In this document: positions 1-5,801 of the stretch, one piece after another | How positions within the stretch are numbered: position 1 is the first letter of the stretch | Layout of the letters: each line of letters begins with the position of its first letter | NCBI GenBank assembly: GCA_025457985.1 | Contig: JALOTI010000104.1 | Coordinates: forward strand, 1 to 6,865 | Reading direction: 5' to 3' | From: Leptospira sp. | GTDB lineage: Bacteria > Spirochaetota > Leptospiria > Leptospirales > Leptospiraceae | DNA length: 6,865 nucleotides | Notes under the pieces: model-generated | What the model was told of the DNA's origin: nothing | Seen by the model: the letters and a program-made list of their open reading frames with translations, nothing else | The model's database searches: none | Program-made: the position numbers and the translations under genes

Positions 1-566
1 GACTTAGTCATGTCGGACATACAATCTATTTGGGCGTACGAGATCCAAATCAGTTCAAGGGAAAGGAACTTTTAAAAAATCCAAATACATATGCTCTGCC
101 AATAGCGGAATCCGTGCGAGAGTCAGAGGTTATCATATTAGCGACACCAGCAGGTAAGGCAGTTGAGGTAACTAAAAACTTGGGTGATACGACAGGAAAG
201 GTAATCATCGATACAATGAATACCGTTCTTGGTAGAGGGGCAGAAGGTTTTTCCAATACCTCCGATGCCATCCTTGCCAATACAAAAACTAGAGATGTTG
301 TAAAGTGTTTTAACACAACAGGATTTGGGAATATGCAAAATCCGAACTACGGCAGTATAAGCTTAGATATGTTTTGTGCCGGTGATTCAAAACTTGGAAT
401 CGAAATTTCCAAACAATTTGCGTTGGAGATTGGATTTGAAACTTGCTATTATGTGGGAGGGAATGATAGATTTGACCTGATGGAACAATTCGCTTTCTTT
501 TGGATCAATCTAGCAATGTTCCAAGGCCAAGGAAGAGAAATCGGATTTAAGATTTTAAAAAGATAG
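1..566 (+). CDS. NAD(P)-binding F420-reductase-like oxidoreductase (5' end missing)
   Basis: The frame is open from the window edge (first full codon at base 3) to TAG at 564-566, giving 187 visible residues. It begins LSHVGHTIYLGVRDP, matching the end of helix 1 and the second strand of a Rossmann fold in the family of NADPH-dependent F420 reductases, where a G(H)xV.LG.RDP motif binds the NADP phosphate. The GxGxxG strand just before it is outside the window, so probably about 10-20 residues are missing. Further family marks are VIILATPAG, GKVIIDTMN, KCFNTTGFGNM, the MFCAGD segment and a C-terminal GREIGFKILKR. A TTG at 30-32 could be mistaken for the start, but the fold clearly continues upstream. 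Spirochaetes are not known to make F420, so the real electron acceptor is unknown and a role in F420 reduction should not be assumed. The gene converges on the htrA-like gene. Confidence 0.85.
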   Translation, partial: LSHVGHTIYLGVRDPNQFKGKELLKNPNTYALPIAESVRESEVIILATPAGKAVEVTKNLGDTTGKVIIDTMNTVLGRGAEGFSNTSDAILANTKTRDVVKCFNTTGFGNMQNPNYGSISLDMFCAGDSKLGIEISKQFALEIGFETCYYVGGNDRFDLMEQFAFFWINLAMFQGQGREIGFKILKR

Positions 567-582
567 ATTCTATTGTTACCAC

Positions 583-622
583 TTGGCAAATAAGATACTT
601 TGTATCATGGTCTTTTTGCCAA
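583..622. terminator. Possible bidirectional terminator between convergent genes
   Basis: TTGGCAAA at 583-590 is a perfect 8-bp inverted match to TTTGCCAA at 615-622. Inside it lies a small hairpin, GATAC-TTT-GTATC (594-606). The structure covers the 38-bp gap between the oxidoreductase stop at 566 and the htrA-like stop at 605, and reaches into the last codons of the latter. Placement at a convergent junction suits a shared terminator. However, neither strand has a clean run of T directly after the stem, so this is only a moderate candidate. Confidence 0.35.
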
Positions 623-1555
623 AATCTTAAACTCTTTAGCAGGGACGGGAACAATTTGGAGTTCCATTATCTTTTTGTTCCGTATTATCCTGAGAGTTTG
701 AGCAGATCCGATCTTTTCCTTGGTGAGTTCGCGAAATAATTCATCCATGTTCATCACAGGTTTTTGGTTGAAATCAAGTAAAGTATCACCTTCTCTAAGT
801 CCAGCAAACTCAGCTGGGCTTCCTTTCTCTACGGAAACGACAAACAAACCAGTTTTGTTTCGGATACCATAATACAACATCATATTGGAACTTATATCAA
901 CAACTTGAGAAACGATTCCCAGGTATGCTCGCGTTACTTTTCCATTCTGTATCAGGTCCATTGCAATATCCTTCGCAGTATTGATGCCGATTGCAAAACA
1001 CAACCCTTGAGCACCCATAATCGTTGCGGTGTTGACTCCTACTACATTTCCATTCGAATCGATGAGTGGCCCTCCAGAATTACCTGGGTTCAAAGCCGCA
1101 TCTGTTTGGATGATATGATCAATCAGTCGACCTGACTGAGTACGAAGTGTCCGACCCATTGCGCTTATGATTCCATGCGTTACTGAATGCTGATAACCAT
1201 GTGGATTACCGATCGCAATTACCAATTGTCCAATTTTAAGATCAGACGAGTCGCCAAAGATCAAATTTCCAACTCCATCTGTAAACGTTTTTAAAACTGC
1301 GAGATCAGTGTCAGGATCTTCACCGATTAAAATAGCCTCCGTTGAATTGCCGTCATACGCAGTGATTTTAAATTTTTTCCCACCATGGACAACATGGCTA
1401 TTTGTAAATAGAAATCCATCCGAGGAAAAAAGGAATCCAGAGCCGGAACCAGAAGGAATTAGATTCCCTTTGGATTCCTTCCAAGTATCAATTTTTACAA
1501 CGGCTGATTTGGCCCGATCCACTGCATTGATGACTATTTGAGAAAAAAAATCCAT
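605..1555 (-). CDS. HtrA/DegP-like serine protease with one PDZ domain, no signal peptide
   Basis: This 316-residue protein is a trypsin-fold protease (S1C family) followed by a PDZ domain. The catalytic triad is visible: His54 in TNSHVV, Asp84 in DTDLAVLK and Ser160 in the GNSGGPL motif. The protease domain spans about residues 15-205 and the PDZ domain about 212-304, including the segment GSPAEFAGLREGDTLL. HtrA proteins are normally exported and degrade or refold damaged envelope proteins. Here the N-terminus (MDFFSQIVINAVDRAKSAVV) has no signal peptide or membrane anchor. An in-frame stop (1564-1562) lies three codons before the ATG, so no longer start is possible. The product is therefore probably cytoplasmic, unless it leaves by a route I cannot see. 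An AGGG about 9 nt before the ATG can serve as ribosome binding site. The gene is last in the comF-STAS-rdgB cluster, 70 bp after rdgB; I found no convincing promoter in that gap. Protease identity is certain; location and substrates are inferred. Confidence 0.93.
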   Translation of the reverse strand: MDFFSQIVINAVDRAKSAVVKIDTWKESKGNLIPSGSGSGFLFSSDGFLFTNSHVVHGGKKFKITAYDGNSTEAILIGEDPDTDLAVLKTFTDGVGNLIFGDSSDLKIGQLVIAIGNPHGYQHSVTHGIISAMGRTLRTQSGRLIDHIIQTDAALNPGNSGGPLIDSNGNVVGVNTATIMGAQGLCFAIGINTAKDIAMDLIQNGKVTRAYLGIVSQVVDISSNMMLYYGIRNKTGLFVVSVEKGSPAEFAGLREGDTLLDFNQKPVMNMDELFRELTKEKIGSAQTLRIIRNKKIMELQIVPVPAKEFKILAKRP

Positions 1556-1625
1556 ACTAGACTACCCTTTTAGCGAAGTAGAATTTAGACACTAAAATGA
1601 ACCGATTGGTTTTTTATATTATTTT

Positions 1626-2222
1626 TTATTTTTGACTTTGGAGCCAGGTCAGAAACTTATCGAATGCAATTTTTCTATGCGAAACTTTGTTTTTTTCCGA
1701 TTCCGGAACTTCTGAAAATCGTTTTGTAAAAGGAGGAAAATAAAAAATCGGATCATAACCAAATCCATAAAGATTGTTCTCATCATAGTCTTTCGAAATT
1801 TCTCCGAACACTTGTCCTTCGAACGAAAGTTGATTTTCTGCATCAACATATGTTAATACACAAGTATAATGTGCACGGCGATTCTCTTTGCCTTTCATAT
1901 TTTCTAATAAGAACAAAGCCCTATCTCTATCAGTAAACTCGGGTTTACCATACCTCGCGGAAAAAACTCCAGGGCCATTGCCGAGGGCATCAACCGATAT
2001 GCCCGAATCATCAGCAATAGAAGGCAATCCTGTGAGTTTAAATAGTTCTCTTGATTTGATAAATGAGTTTCCGAGGAAGGTATTTTCCGTCTCCTCGGGT
2101 GAAAAGGTAATGTTTAAGTCAATGGGAAGTAAAATTTCTATTCCTAATGAAGAGAATAAGGATTGGAATTCCTTCTGTTTGTGTTTGCTATTAGAAGCAA
2201 GTGCAAGTTTTTTAGGGATCAG
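1626..2222 (-). CDS. rdgB: RdgB/HAM1 non-canonical purine NTP pyrophosphatase (CTG start proposed)
   Basis: The enzyme hydrolyses dITP, ITP and XTP to monophosphates and keeps deaminated purines out of DNA and RNA. Visible family motifs, numbered from the proposed start, are ASNSKHK at 9-15 (phosphate-binding loop), ADDSG at 70-74 (catalytic acidic residues), SARY at 88-91, GFGYDP near 153-158 and SHRK at 181-184. The first ATG/GTG/TTG in frame is TTG at 2027, which gives 133 residues and drops the N-terminal motif and first helices. The frame stays open upstream to a TGA at 2273-2271, with no ATG, GTG or TTG between. CTG at 2222-2220 is preceded by GGAG with a 7-nt gap and overlaps the STAS stop codon as CTGA. 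It gives 198 residues, matching about 197 in E. coli. ATC, the next codon, is the alternative start. In the first motif Ser12 stands where many members have Asn. Function is very secure; the exact start codon is inferred. Confidence 0.92.
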   Translation of the reverse strand: MIPKKLALASNSKHKQKEFQSLFSSLGIEILLPIDLNITFSPEETENTFLGNSFIKSRELFKLTGLPSIADDSGISVDALGNGPGVFSARYGKPEFTDRDRALFLLENMKGKENRRAHYTCVLTYVDAENQLSFEGQVFGEISKDYDENNLYGFGYDPIFYFPPFTKRFSEVPESEKNKVSHRKIAFDKFLTWLQSQK

Positions 2223-2233
2223 TCCGTATCTCC
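2219..2233 (-). promoter_or_regulatory. Ribosome binding site and CTGA start/stop overlap for rdgB
   Basis: On the minus strand GGAG (2233-2230) is followed after 7 nt by CTG (2222-2220), whose last two bases plus the next A form the TGA stop of the upstream STAS gene. The arrangement copies the common ATGA overlap used for translational coupling, with C in place of A. It is the main argument for a CTG start of rdgB. If the ATC codon at 2219-2217 were used instead, the spacing to GGAG would be 10 nt. Confidence 0.5.
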
Positions 2234-2569
2234 ATCGTCTAACTGAAAACCTTCGATTGCCGATGAAAGATCAGGAAAGATCTCAAATACTTTATCCAAC
2301 ATTGTTATTTCAAAAAGTTGAATCAGATCTTCATCCACAACAATCACTTTAATATCACCATTTAAAGGTTTTAACTTTCTTTTTGTGGCGACAAATATCC
2401 CCAAAGCTGTAGAGCAGATATGATGAACTTTAGTCAGGTCTAAAATAATTTTTTTAACAGAGTTTTGTGTGAGTTTTGACAGTTCCTTTTCGATCTCATC
2501 TGAATCAACTTTTAAGATAGCTCCAGAAAACTTAATGATTCGGATGTCATCCTTGACTTGTACGTCCAT
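2219..2569 (-). CDS. STAS-domain protein, anti-sigma factor antagonist-like
   Basis: This 116-residue protein is a single STAS domain, the fold of SpoIIAA/RsbV proteins. These bind and sequester anti-sigma kinases in partner-switching systems and are switched off by serine phosphorylation. The pattern fits: an N-terminal strand pair (VKDDIRIIKFSGAI), KKIILDLTKVHHI as the central strand, then CSTALGIFVATKRKL, where Ser53 aligns with the phosphorylated serine of SpoIIAA. The usual Asp-Ser-Ser-Gly is Cys52-Ser53-Thr54-Ala55 here, so the acidic residue before the serine and the glycine after it are both changed. The acidic tail (QLDDGDTD) is unusual but short. Its ATG lies 2 nt after the comF stop, with GAGGG 12 nt upstream inside comF, and its stop overlaps the rdgB start. 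No kinase or phosphatase partner is in the window, so the pathway it serves is unknown. Confidence 0.85.
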   Translation of the reverse strand: MDVQVKDDIRIIKFSGAILKVDSDEIEKELSKLTQNSVKKIILDLTKVHHICSTALGIFVATKRKLKPLNGDIKVIVVDEDLIQLFEITMLDKVFEIFPDLSSAIEGFQLDDGDTD

Positions 2570-2571
2570 TT

Positions 2572-3303
2572 TTATTTGTAACCCTCACTTAACAATAGTA
2601 CAATGCAAGAGACCCGCCTGGCACCCTTTTTTACAAGCTGCTTTGCTAGCTCATTTAGGCTAGCTCCTGTCGTACTTATATCATCTATAAGTAATATGTG
2701 TCGTCCTGCAATCATTCTATCTTTTTTTCCGAGTAAAAATGCAGATTTTGCATGAAAAAATCGACTTTCATACGCAACAGATGACTGTTTGGTCTTGGAT
2801 CTTTTCTCCAAAGTCAGAATTTTTATATCCTTCCATTTGCGACGTAGTCTCTGTACAAGTACGCAAGTTGGGTGGAATGGATTCAGTCCTTGTTTTTTCT
2901 CAGAGGGAACGACTGCAATCGTCTCAGGTGGATCCAAATGGAAAAAAGGAAAGACACGCCAAAGTCCTAGGCTAAAAAACCGGGATAGAAGTTTTTCGTT
3001 TCCAAATTTACAGTTCTGGAAAAGTTCCTTTTCTTGTCTTCCTCGCAAGCGCAAAGGAAAGAAAAAGTCCCAAAAGACATATCTTTCCTGGCATTCCTGA
3101 CAACTGAGATCGGTTTCGACCTGCTCTAGTTTTTTGTAACAGACTTCACAATGAGGATGCTTGCGATGCCAAAGATTCTGTGACCTGGTCAACTCTCGAA
3201 GGCAGGAAGAACATACACCAAGGCTTTCGGAGGATGAATCCACGGACTGACAAAGGGAACAAGGAGAAGTAAAGAAGTAACTGAGGATTTTAATTCCTAC
3301 CAT
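2572..3303 (-). CDS. comF: ComF-family phosphoribosyltransferase-like protein
   Basis: The 243-residue protein has the ComF layout: an N-terminal cysteine-rich region, then a type I phosphoribosyltransferase domain. Four CxxC pairs (C15/C18, C31/C34, C52/C55, C68/C71) should bind zinc. The PRPP-binding loop is clear at residues 203-215 (ILLIDDISTTGAS), preceded by the family's VVPSEKKQGLNP and KTKQ segments. In competent bacteria ComF helps bring transforming DNA into the cytoplasm; in many other bacteria the gene is present and its role is unclear. Nothing nearby links this copy to DNA uptake. Start: the ATG at 3303 has AGGA directly against it, which is too close for a normal ribosome binding site, and a stop lies five codons upstream, so the start is only moderately secure. 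It is the first gene of the comF-STAS-rdgB-htrA cluster, 122 bp downstream of the OmpL47-type gene and separated from it by a terminator. Confidence 0.88.
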   Translation of the reverse strand: MVGIKILSYFFTSPCSLCQSVDSSSESLGVCSSCLRELTRSQNLWHRKHPHCEVCYKKLEQVETDLSCQECQERYVFWDFFFPLRLRGRQEKELFQNCKFGNEKLLSRFFSLGLWRVFPFFHLDPPETIAVVPSEKKQGLNPFHPTCVLVQRLRRKWKDIKILTLEKRSKTKQSSVAYESRFFHAKSAFLLGKKDRMIAGRHILLIDDISTTGASLNELAKQLVKKGARRVSCIVLLLSEGYK

Positions 3304-3366
3304 TCCTGGTAAGAATCAGGAAACCAGAATTTGGTTCCTTAGATTGGAAGGTTTTTAGAAAACTTC

Positions 3367-3404
3367 GAAAAAATCTACCCATTCCTTATTGGAAAAGGAA
3401 CGGG
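3367..3404 (-). terminator. Rho-independent terminator of the OmpL47-type gene
   Basis: Read on the minus strand, CCCGTTCCTT (3404-3395) pairs with AAGGAATGGG (3387-3378) around a 7-nt loop. This makes a 10-bp stem with one G-U pair. Four bases later comes a run of six T (3373-3368). It lies 22 bp after the TAG of the OmpL47-type gene and before comF, so it should separate the two transcription units. The plus strand lacks a T run after the stem, so the terminator acts one way. Confidence 0.75.
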
Positions 3405-3425
3405 CGACTTATAAAAGATCCTTAT

Positions 3426-4520
3426 CTATTTTGCAGGAGTTGTTGTAGTTGTTGCAGGAGCCGGAGCTTCTGTTTTTGTTTCTTCACCAGCTTTCTGAAT
3501 TGTAGAAGAAGGAGGTGTAAGATCTACAGAAAACTTAATTTCTACTTCTGCGGATTGGTTCCCTACATTATCAATTGCCAGAGCTTTGATTACGTGATCC
3601 CCGGCAGTTTCTACTACGATTGCTTCCACATAAGGTTTGAATTCTTCCGCATCGACCTTCACAAGAACCTTTTTGATTCCTGATTCTTTGTCTTCCGCGT
3701 TAACATAAAAAACATTTCCTTTTCTTTGGAACATCTTTCCGTTTACATCCACCAAAGGAAAGGAAGGCGCAATTTCTACAGTTGGTTTCACATCGTCCAC
3801 ATTGATGATTATGGAACTTTCTGGAGAGGAGTTTCCAGATTTGTCAGTTGCAGAATATTTAATCAAATTAGCGCCATTTGCTTCCAACTTAATTGGCTCA
3901 GCGTACACTTTTACCGCTTCTTGGTTGATAGCAAACTGAACTTTGTCTACACCACTGAGTCGATCCTCTGCTGTAATTGTGTACGTATTATTTTTGGATG
4001 CGAATGGAACTCCATCTAATACAAACAGTTGCTCTTGTGGTTGTAGGGTAACTCGCGGTGGAGTGTTATCTACAGTTACCACCAATATTTTTGGCGTCTC
4101 AGCATTACCCACTTTGTCAACAGAACGATAGAGGATCTCAGTTGTTCCTTCTTCTGAAATGCGAATCGGTTGAGTGAATCTTCTATACTCTCCGTTTTTT
4201 GGCTTCCATTCCATGTAGTCAATTGCTGAGGATTCATCTTTTGCTTCTAATGAAAACGCAGTTTTGCTCGTGATGTTCAGGGCAGGGCCTGCTGTTGCTA
4301 CCGGAGTAGGTTCAGAACTGCCTTCTTTTTTACCAAGAAGATCCTTGACCGTTTTTTCTGCCTTGTCGATGTTTTCCTTGGCTTGTGTAGAAGTGGATTC
4401 TGTTTTTTGAATTGCCTTTTCGTTTTTCGAAGTATTTGCTTTTGGATCAGCTACCTGAGCTGAGATTTGGCCTACGAATAGAGTAGTTACTAGGGCCAAG
4501 AGGTACTTTTGCGCCTGCAT
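3426..4520 (-). CDS. Exported protein with three OmpL47-type / Ig-like repeats
   Basis: The 364-residue protein starts with a signal peptide (MQAQKYLLALVTTLFVGQISA), probably cleaved after Ala21. A lysine-rich, helix-prone stretch follows (about 28-68), then three repeats about 91 residues apart: roughly 86-151, 178-242 and 269-333. Each repeat has an A.D..SG(V/I)..V start and a D..GN end (SVDKVGN, ATDKSGN, AIDNVGN), the pattern of the OmpL47-type domain common in Leptospira envelope proteins. Linkers carry TPPRV or KPTV and an L(F/V)..DGVPF-like or VDVNGKMF segment. The end is low-complexity Ala/Pro/Thr (after about 342). I see no lipobox cysteine, so it is not a lipoprotein. Location is periplasm or outer membrane; whether it is surface exposed cannot be told. 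A good ribosome binding site, AAGGAG, is 10 nt before the ATG. The gene is divergent from the FlaA-like gene, sharing 64 bp, and ends in its own terminator. Function is unknown beyond an envelope role. Confidence 0.82.
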   Translation of the reverse strand: MQAQKYLLALVTTLFVGQISAQVADPKANTSKNEKAIQKTESTSTQAKENIDKAEKTVKDLLGKKEGSSEPTPVATAGPALNITSKTAFSLEAKDESSAIDYMEWKPKNGEYRRFTQPIRISEEGTTEILYRSVDKVGNAETPKILVVTVDNTPPRVTLQPQEQLFVLDGVPFASKNNTYTITAEDRLSGVDKVQFAINQEAVKVYAEPIKLEANGANLIKYSATDKSGNSSPESSIIINVDDVKPTVEIAPSFPLVDVNGKMFQRKGNVFYVNAEDKESGIKKVLVKVDAEEFKPYVEAIVVETAGDHVIKALAIDNVGNQSAEVEIKFSVDLTPPSSTIQKAGEETKTEAPAPATTTTTPAK

Positions 4521-4522
4521 TT

Positions 4523-4547
4523 GAAAGATTCTCCTTTTTACCGATAA
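4523..4547 (+). promoter_or_regulatory. Candidate sigma-28-like promoter of the FlaA-like gene
   Basis: ACCGATAA at 4540-4547 matches seven of eight bases of the motility sigma factor (FliA/SigD) -10 box, GCCGATAA. GAAA lies 13 nt upstream (4523-4526), matching three of four bases of the TAAA core of the -35. The predicted transcript would start near 4554, about 30 nt before the ATG at 4585. The same bases can also be read as a sigma-70 pair, TTGAAA (4521) and GATAAA (4543) 16 nt apart. The assignment to sigma-28 rests on the match and on the FlaA-like product downstream. Confidence 0.4.
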
Positions 4548-4552
4548 AACAT

Positions 4553-4583
4553 ATATATCCTCTCTTTAAGGAATTATTGTCAA
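4553..4583 (-). promoter_or_regulatory. Candidate sigma-70 promoter of the OmpL47-type gene
   Basis: On the minus strand a perfect TTGACA (4583-4578) is followed by the AT-rich GGATATATAT (4560-4551), which can supply a -10 box. The best fits are GATATA with an 18-nt gap or ATATAT with 19 nt, both weak. The ATG of the OmpL47-type gene is about 30-40 nt further on. The -35 is strong but the -10 is imperfect. Confidence 0.4.
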
Positions 4584-4584
4584 C

Positions 4585-5220
4585 ATGATTGCACCTTATT
4601 TATTCAGTTTCTTACTACTTTTTCTCCTCTCATTGCAATACGTAGCTGCTGAAGTGACAATTTGGAAGGAAATCCTTCTAGAAAACTTTGAATTGCCCAA
4701 TTATGATACAAAAAACCTAAGAACCAAGCTGGAAAGAGGAACTGTATTACCCGATATCTCTCTATCAACAAATTTTACAGCTCCCATCCCGGGTTCCAAA
4801 CAAGCTCTCGTACTTCGAATTCCAAAAGCCGCAAATTTCCCCTTCTCCCTCTATTTTCCAAAACCGATTGAGATCAATGCCTTTATTAAGGAAATAAAAA
4901 TCCCTGTATACTCATCACAATCCATCGGCAATCTAACATTGATAATAGAAACACAAGATAACGAAGTGAAACAAATCGCTGTTACATCATTAAACTATCG
5001 AGGTTGGAAGGAATGTTCTGTATCGATATCCAAAAATTTTGACCAAAATGATCGGGTTTTTTTACAAGGAAGTTCTATCCGTATATTAGGATTTTTTTAT
5101 CTACCAAATGAAAACAATTCGAATTCTCAGGAAGTTTTATTGGCAATTGACGATATAACTGCGATTGTGCGAGACAAGTATAGACCCCTTCGCAATAAAG
5201 AGATTCTTTTGGAAGATTGA
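4585..5220 (+). CDS. FlaA-like exported protein (flagellar filament outer layer family, divergent)
   Basis: The 211-residue product starts with a hydrophobic signal peptide, probably cleaved after Ala22 (QYVAA/EVTIW). It has no Lys or Arg before the hydrophobic core, and an in-frame stop just upstream excludes a longer start. The second half resembles FlaA, the sheath protein of spirochaetal periplasmic flagella. The fit includes a strand pattern around 94-121, LNYRGWKEC near 136-144 (FlaA proteins carry a G.L...GW(K) segment), then RILGFFYLP and a closing AIDDI segment at 187-191, where FlaA has a DDIxV-type end. It is shorter than typical FlaA1 and lies away from any flaA pair, so it looks like an extra paralogue rather than the main sheath protein. 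AAGGA is 12 nt before the ATG. It could instead be another periplasmic jelly-roll or carbohydrate-binding-like protein; the family call comes from recognised motifs, not a search. Confidence 0.6.
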   Translation: MIAPYLFSFLLLFLLSLQYVAAEVTIWKEILLENFELPNYDTKNLRTKLERGTVLPDISLSTNFTAPIPGSKQALVLRIPKAANFPFSLYFPKPIEINAFIKEIKIPVYSSQSIGNLTLIIETQDNEVKQIAVTSLNYRGWKECSVSISKNFDQNDRVFLQGSSIRILGFFYLPNENNSNSQEVLLAIDDITAIVRDKYRPLRNKEILLED

Positions 5221-5246
5221 AGATTTTGCGGTGATTCTCTTAAAAT
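5217..5246 (+). promoter_or_regulatory. Candidate promoter of the small acidic protein gene
   Basis: TTGAAG at 5217-5222 and TAAAAT at 5241-5246 are separated by 18 nt, matching four and five of six bases of the sigma-70 boxes. The predicted transcript would leave a leader of about 45 nt before the ATG at 5299. The -35 overlaps the stop codon of the FlaA-like gene. In an AT-rich genome such matches arise by chance, so confidence is low. Confidence 0.3.
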
Positions 5247-5298
5247 TCATCTCAAAAAAACCTTTTCTTCCCACCTACTTCCCGAATCCTGATCCTAA

Positions 5299-5754
5299 AT
5301 GGAAATGGACCTCTCCCTAGAACAATACGAAACCCTCCTCAAATTGGTTTATATGGGAGATTGGGTGATTTCGACCCTACAGGCGAAGGACAGGGCGGAA
5401 GATGATCCAGACAACGATACCAGATTTGCAGAAGTCGTCCGCCATGTATTCAGTTATGCCGAACGTGCAGGCCTAGGGAATGTCGTACAAATTGATCAAA
5501 ACAACGGAGAACCATATCTTACCCGTGAGTTTGAAGAAGAAAGTGGTCTCGTCGAAATTTTGGAAGACTATGAAGATGAAGTCTTCTGGCAGTCTTTAAT
5601 AGAACGATTGGCACACAGAGATTTTTTTCGACATTTCGGAGAGTCGGCTATTGCCAGTATGGCGATCGAAGAACGGATTGAAAAAGAGACGCCATTCCAT
5701 GACAAATGGGCAAACGAATTTCATGAAAACGGGATTGAAAATCTCAAGCTCTAA
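5299..5754 (+). CDS. Small acidic protein of unknown function
   Basis: I do not recognise a named domain in this 151-residue protein. It is strongly acidic, rich in Glu and Asp, and predicted to be mostly helical and soluble: no signal peptide and no membrane segment. Features that look conserved are an N-terminal aromatic helix (YETLLKLVYMGDWVIST, about 10-26), a central TREFEEE motif (75-81), the segment LEDYEDEVFWQSLIERLAHRDF (about 88-109) and a C-terminal EFHENGIENL. Tryptophans at 22, 97 and 137 sit within these parts. There is no clear ribosome binding site before ATG 5299; ATG 5305 two codons later is an alternative start. The gene lies 78 bp after the FlaA-like gene on the same strand and converges on the 298-residue hypothetical. 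Reading-frame quality and ordered composition support a real gene; its role is unknown. Confidence 0.75.
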   Translation: MEMDLSLEQYETLLKLVYMGDWVISTLQAKDRAEDDPDNDTRFAEVVRHVFSYAERAGLGNVVQIDQNNGEPYLTREFEEESGLVEILEDYEDEVFWQSLIERLAHRDFFRHFGESAIASMAIEERIEKETPFHDKWANEFHENGIENLKL

Positions 5755-5801
5755 GAACTAAGGCAGTTCCCTATCATACATTCTTTTTCCAAAAAAAGTC
5801 C

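Noticed and set aside
30..566. TTG at 30 as the true start of the oxidoreductase
   Set aside because: The frame continues upstream to the edge with family-typical residues (LSHVGHTIY), so the gene is cut by the window rather than starting here.
1586..1626. AACC-GATT-GGTT followed by T run as terminator in the rdgB-htrA gap
   Set aside because: The T run follows on the plus strand, where no gene ends; on the minus strand the 4-bp stem is followed by only CATTTT.
1626..2027. A 133-residue RdgB as a truncated gene or pseudogene
   Set aside because: The missing N-terminus is encoded directly upstream in the same uninterrupted frame; only the start codon is unusual.
1888..2352. 154-codon plus-strand frame across rdgB and the STAS gene
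   Set aside because: It is antisense to two recognised genes and shows no family motif, ribosome binding site or ordered composition.
2739..3100. Overlapping plus-strand frames inside comF
   Set aside because: They are shadows of the cysteine-rich and phosphoribosyltransferase coding strand and have no recognisable features.
3319..3338. GGAA(A)CCA / TGGTTCC inverted repeat upstream of comF
   Set aside because: It is a short stem with one bulge, not followed by a T run on either strand and not at a start codon; it could be chance in this AT-rich gap.
4585..4650. Lipoprotein signal for the FlaA-like protein
   Set aside because: There is no cysteine at or near the cleavage region; the VAA/E site fits signal peptidase I.
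5755..5769. GAACT/AGTTC hairpin after the acidic-protein gene as a terminator
   Set aside because: The stem is only 5 bp and AT-rich, and the T-rich stretch starts about 12 bases later; too weak to call.
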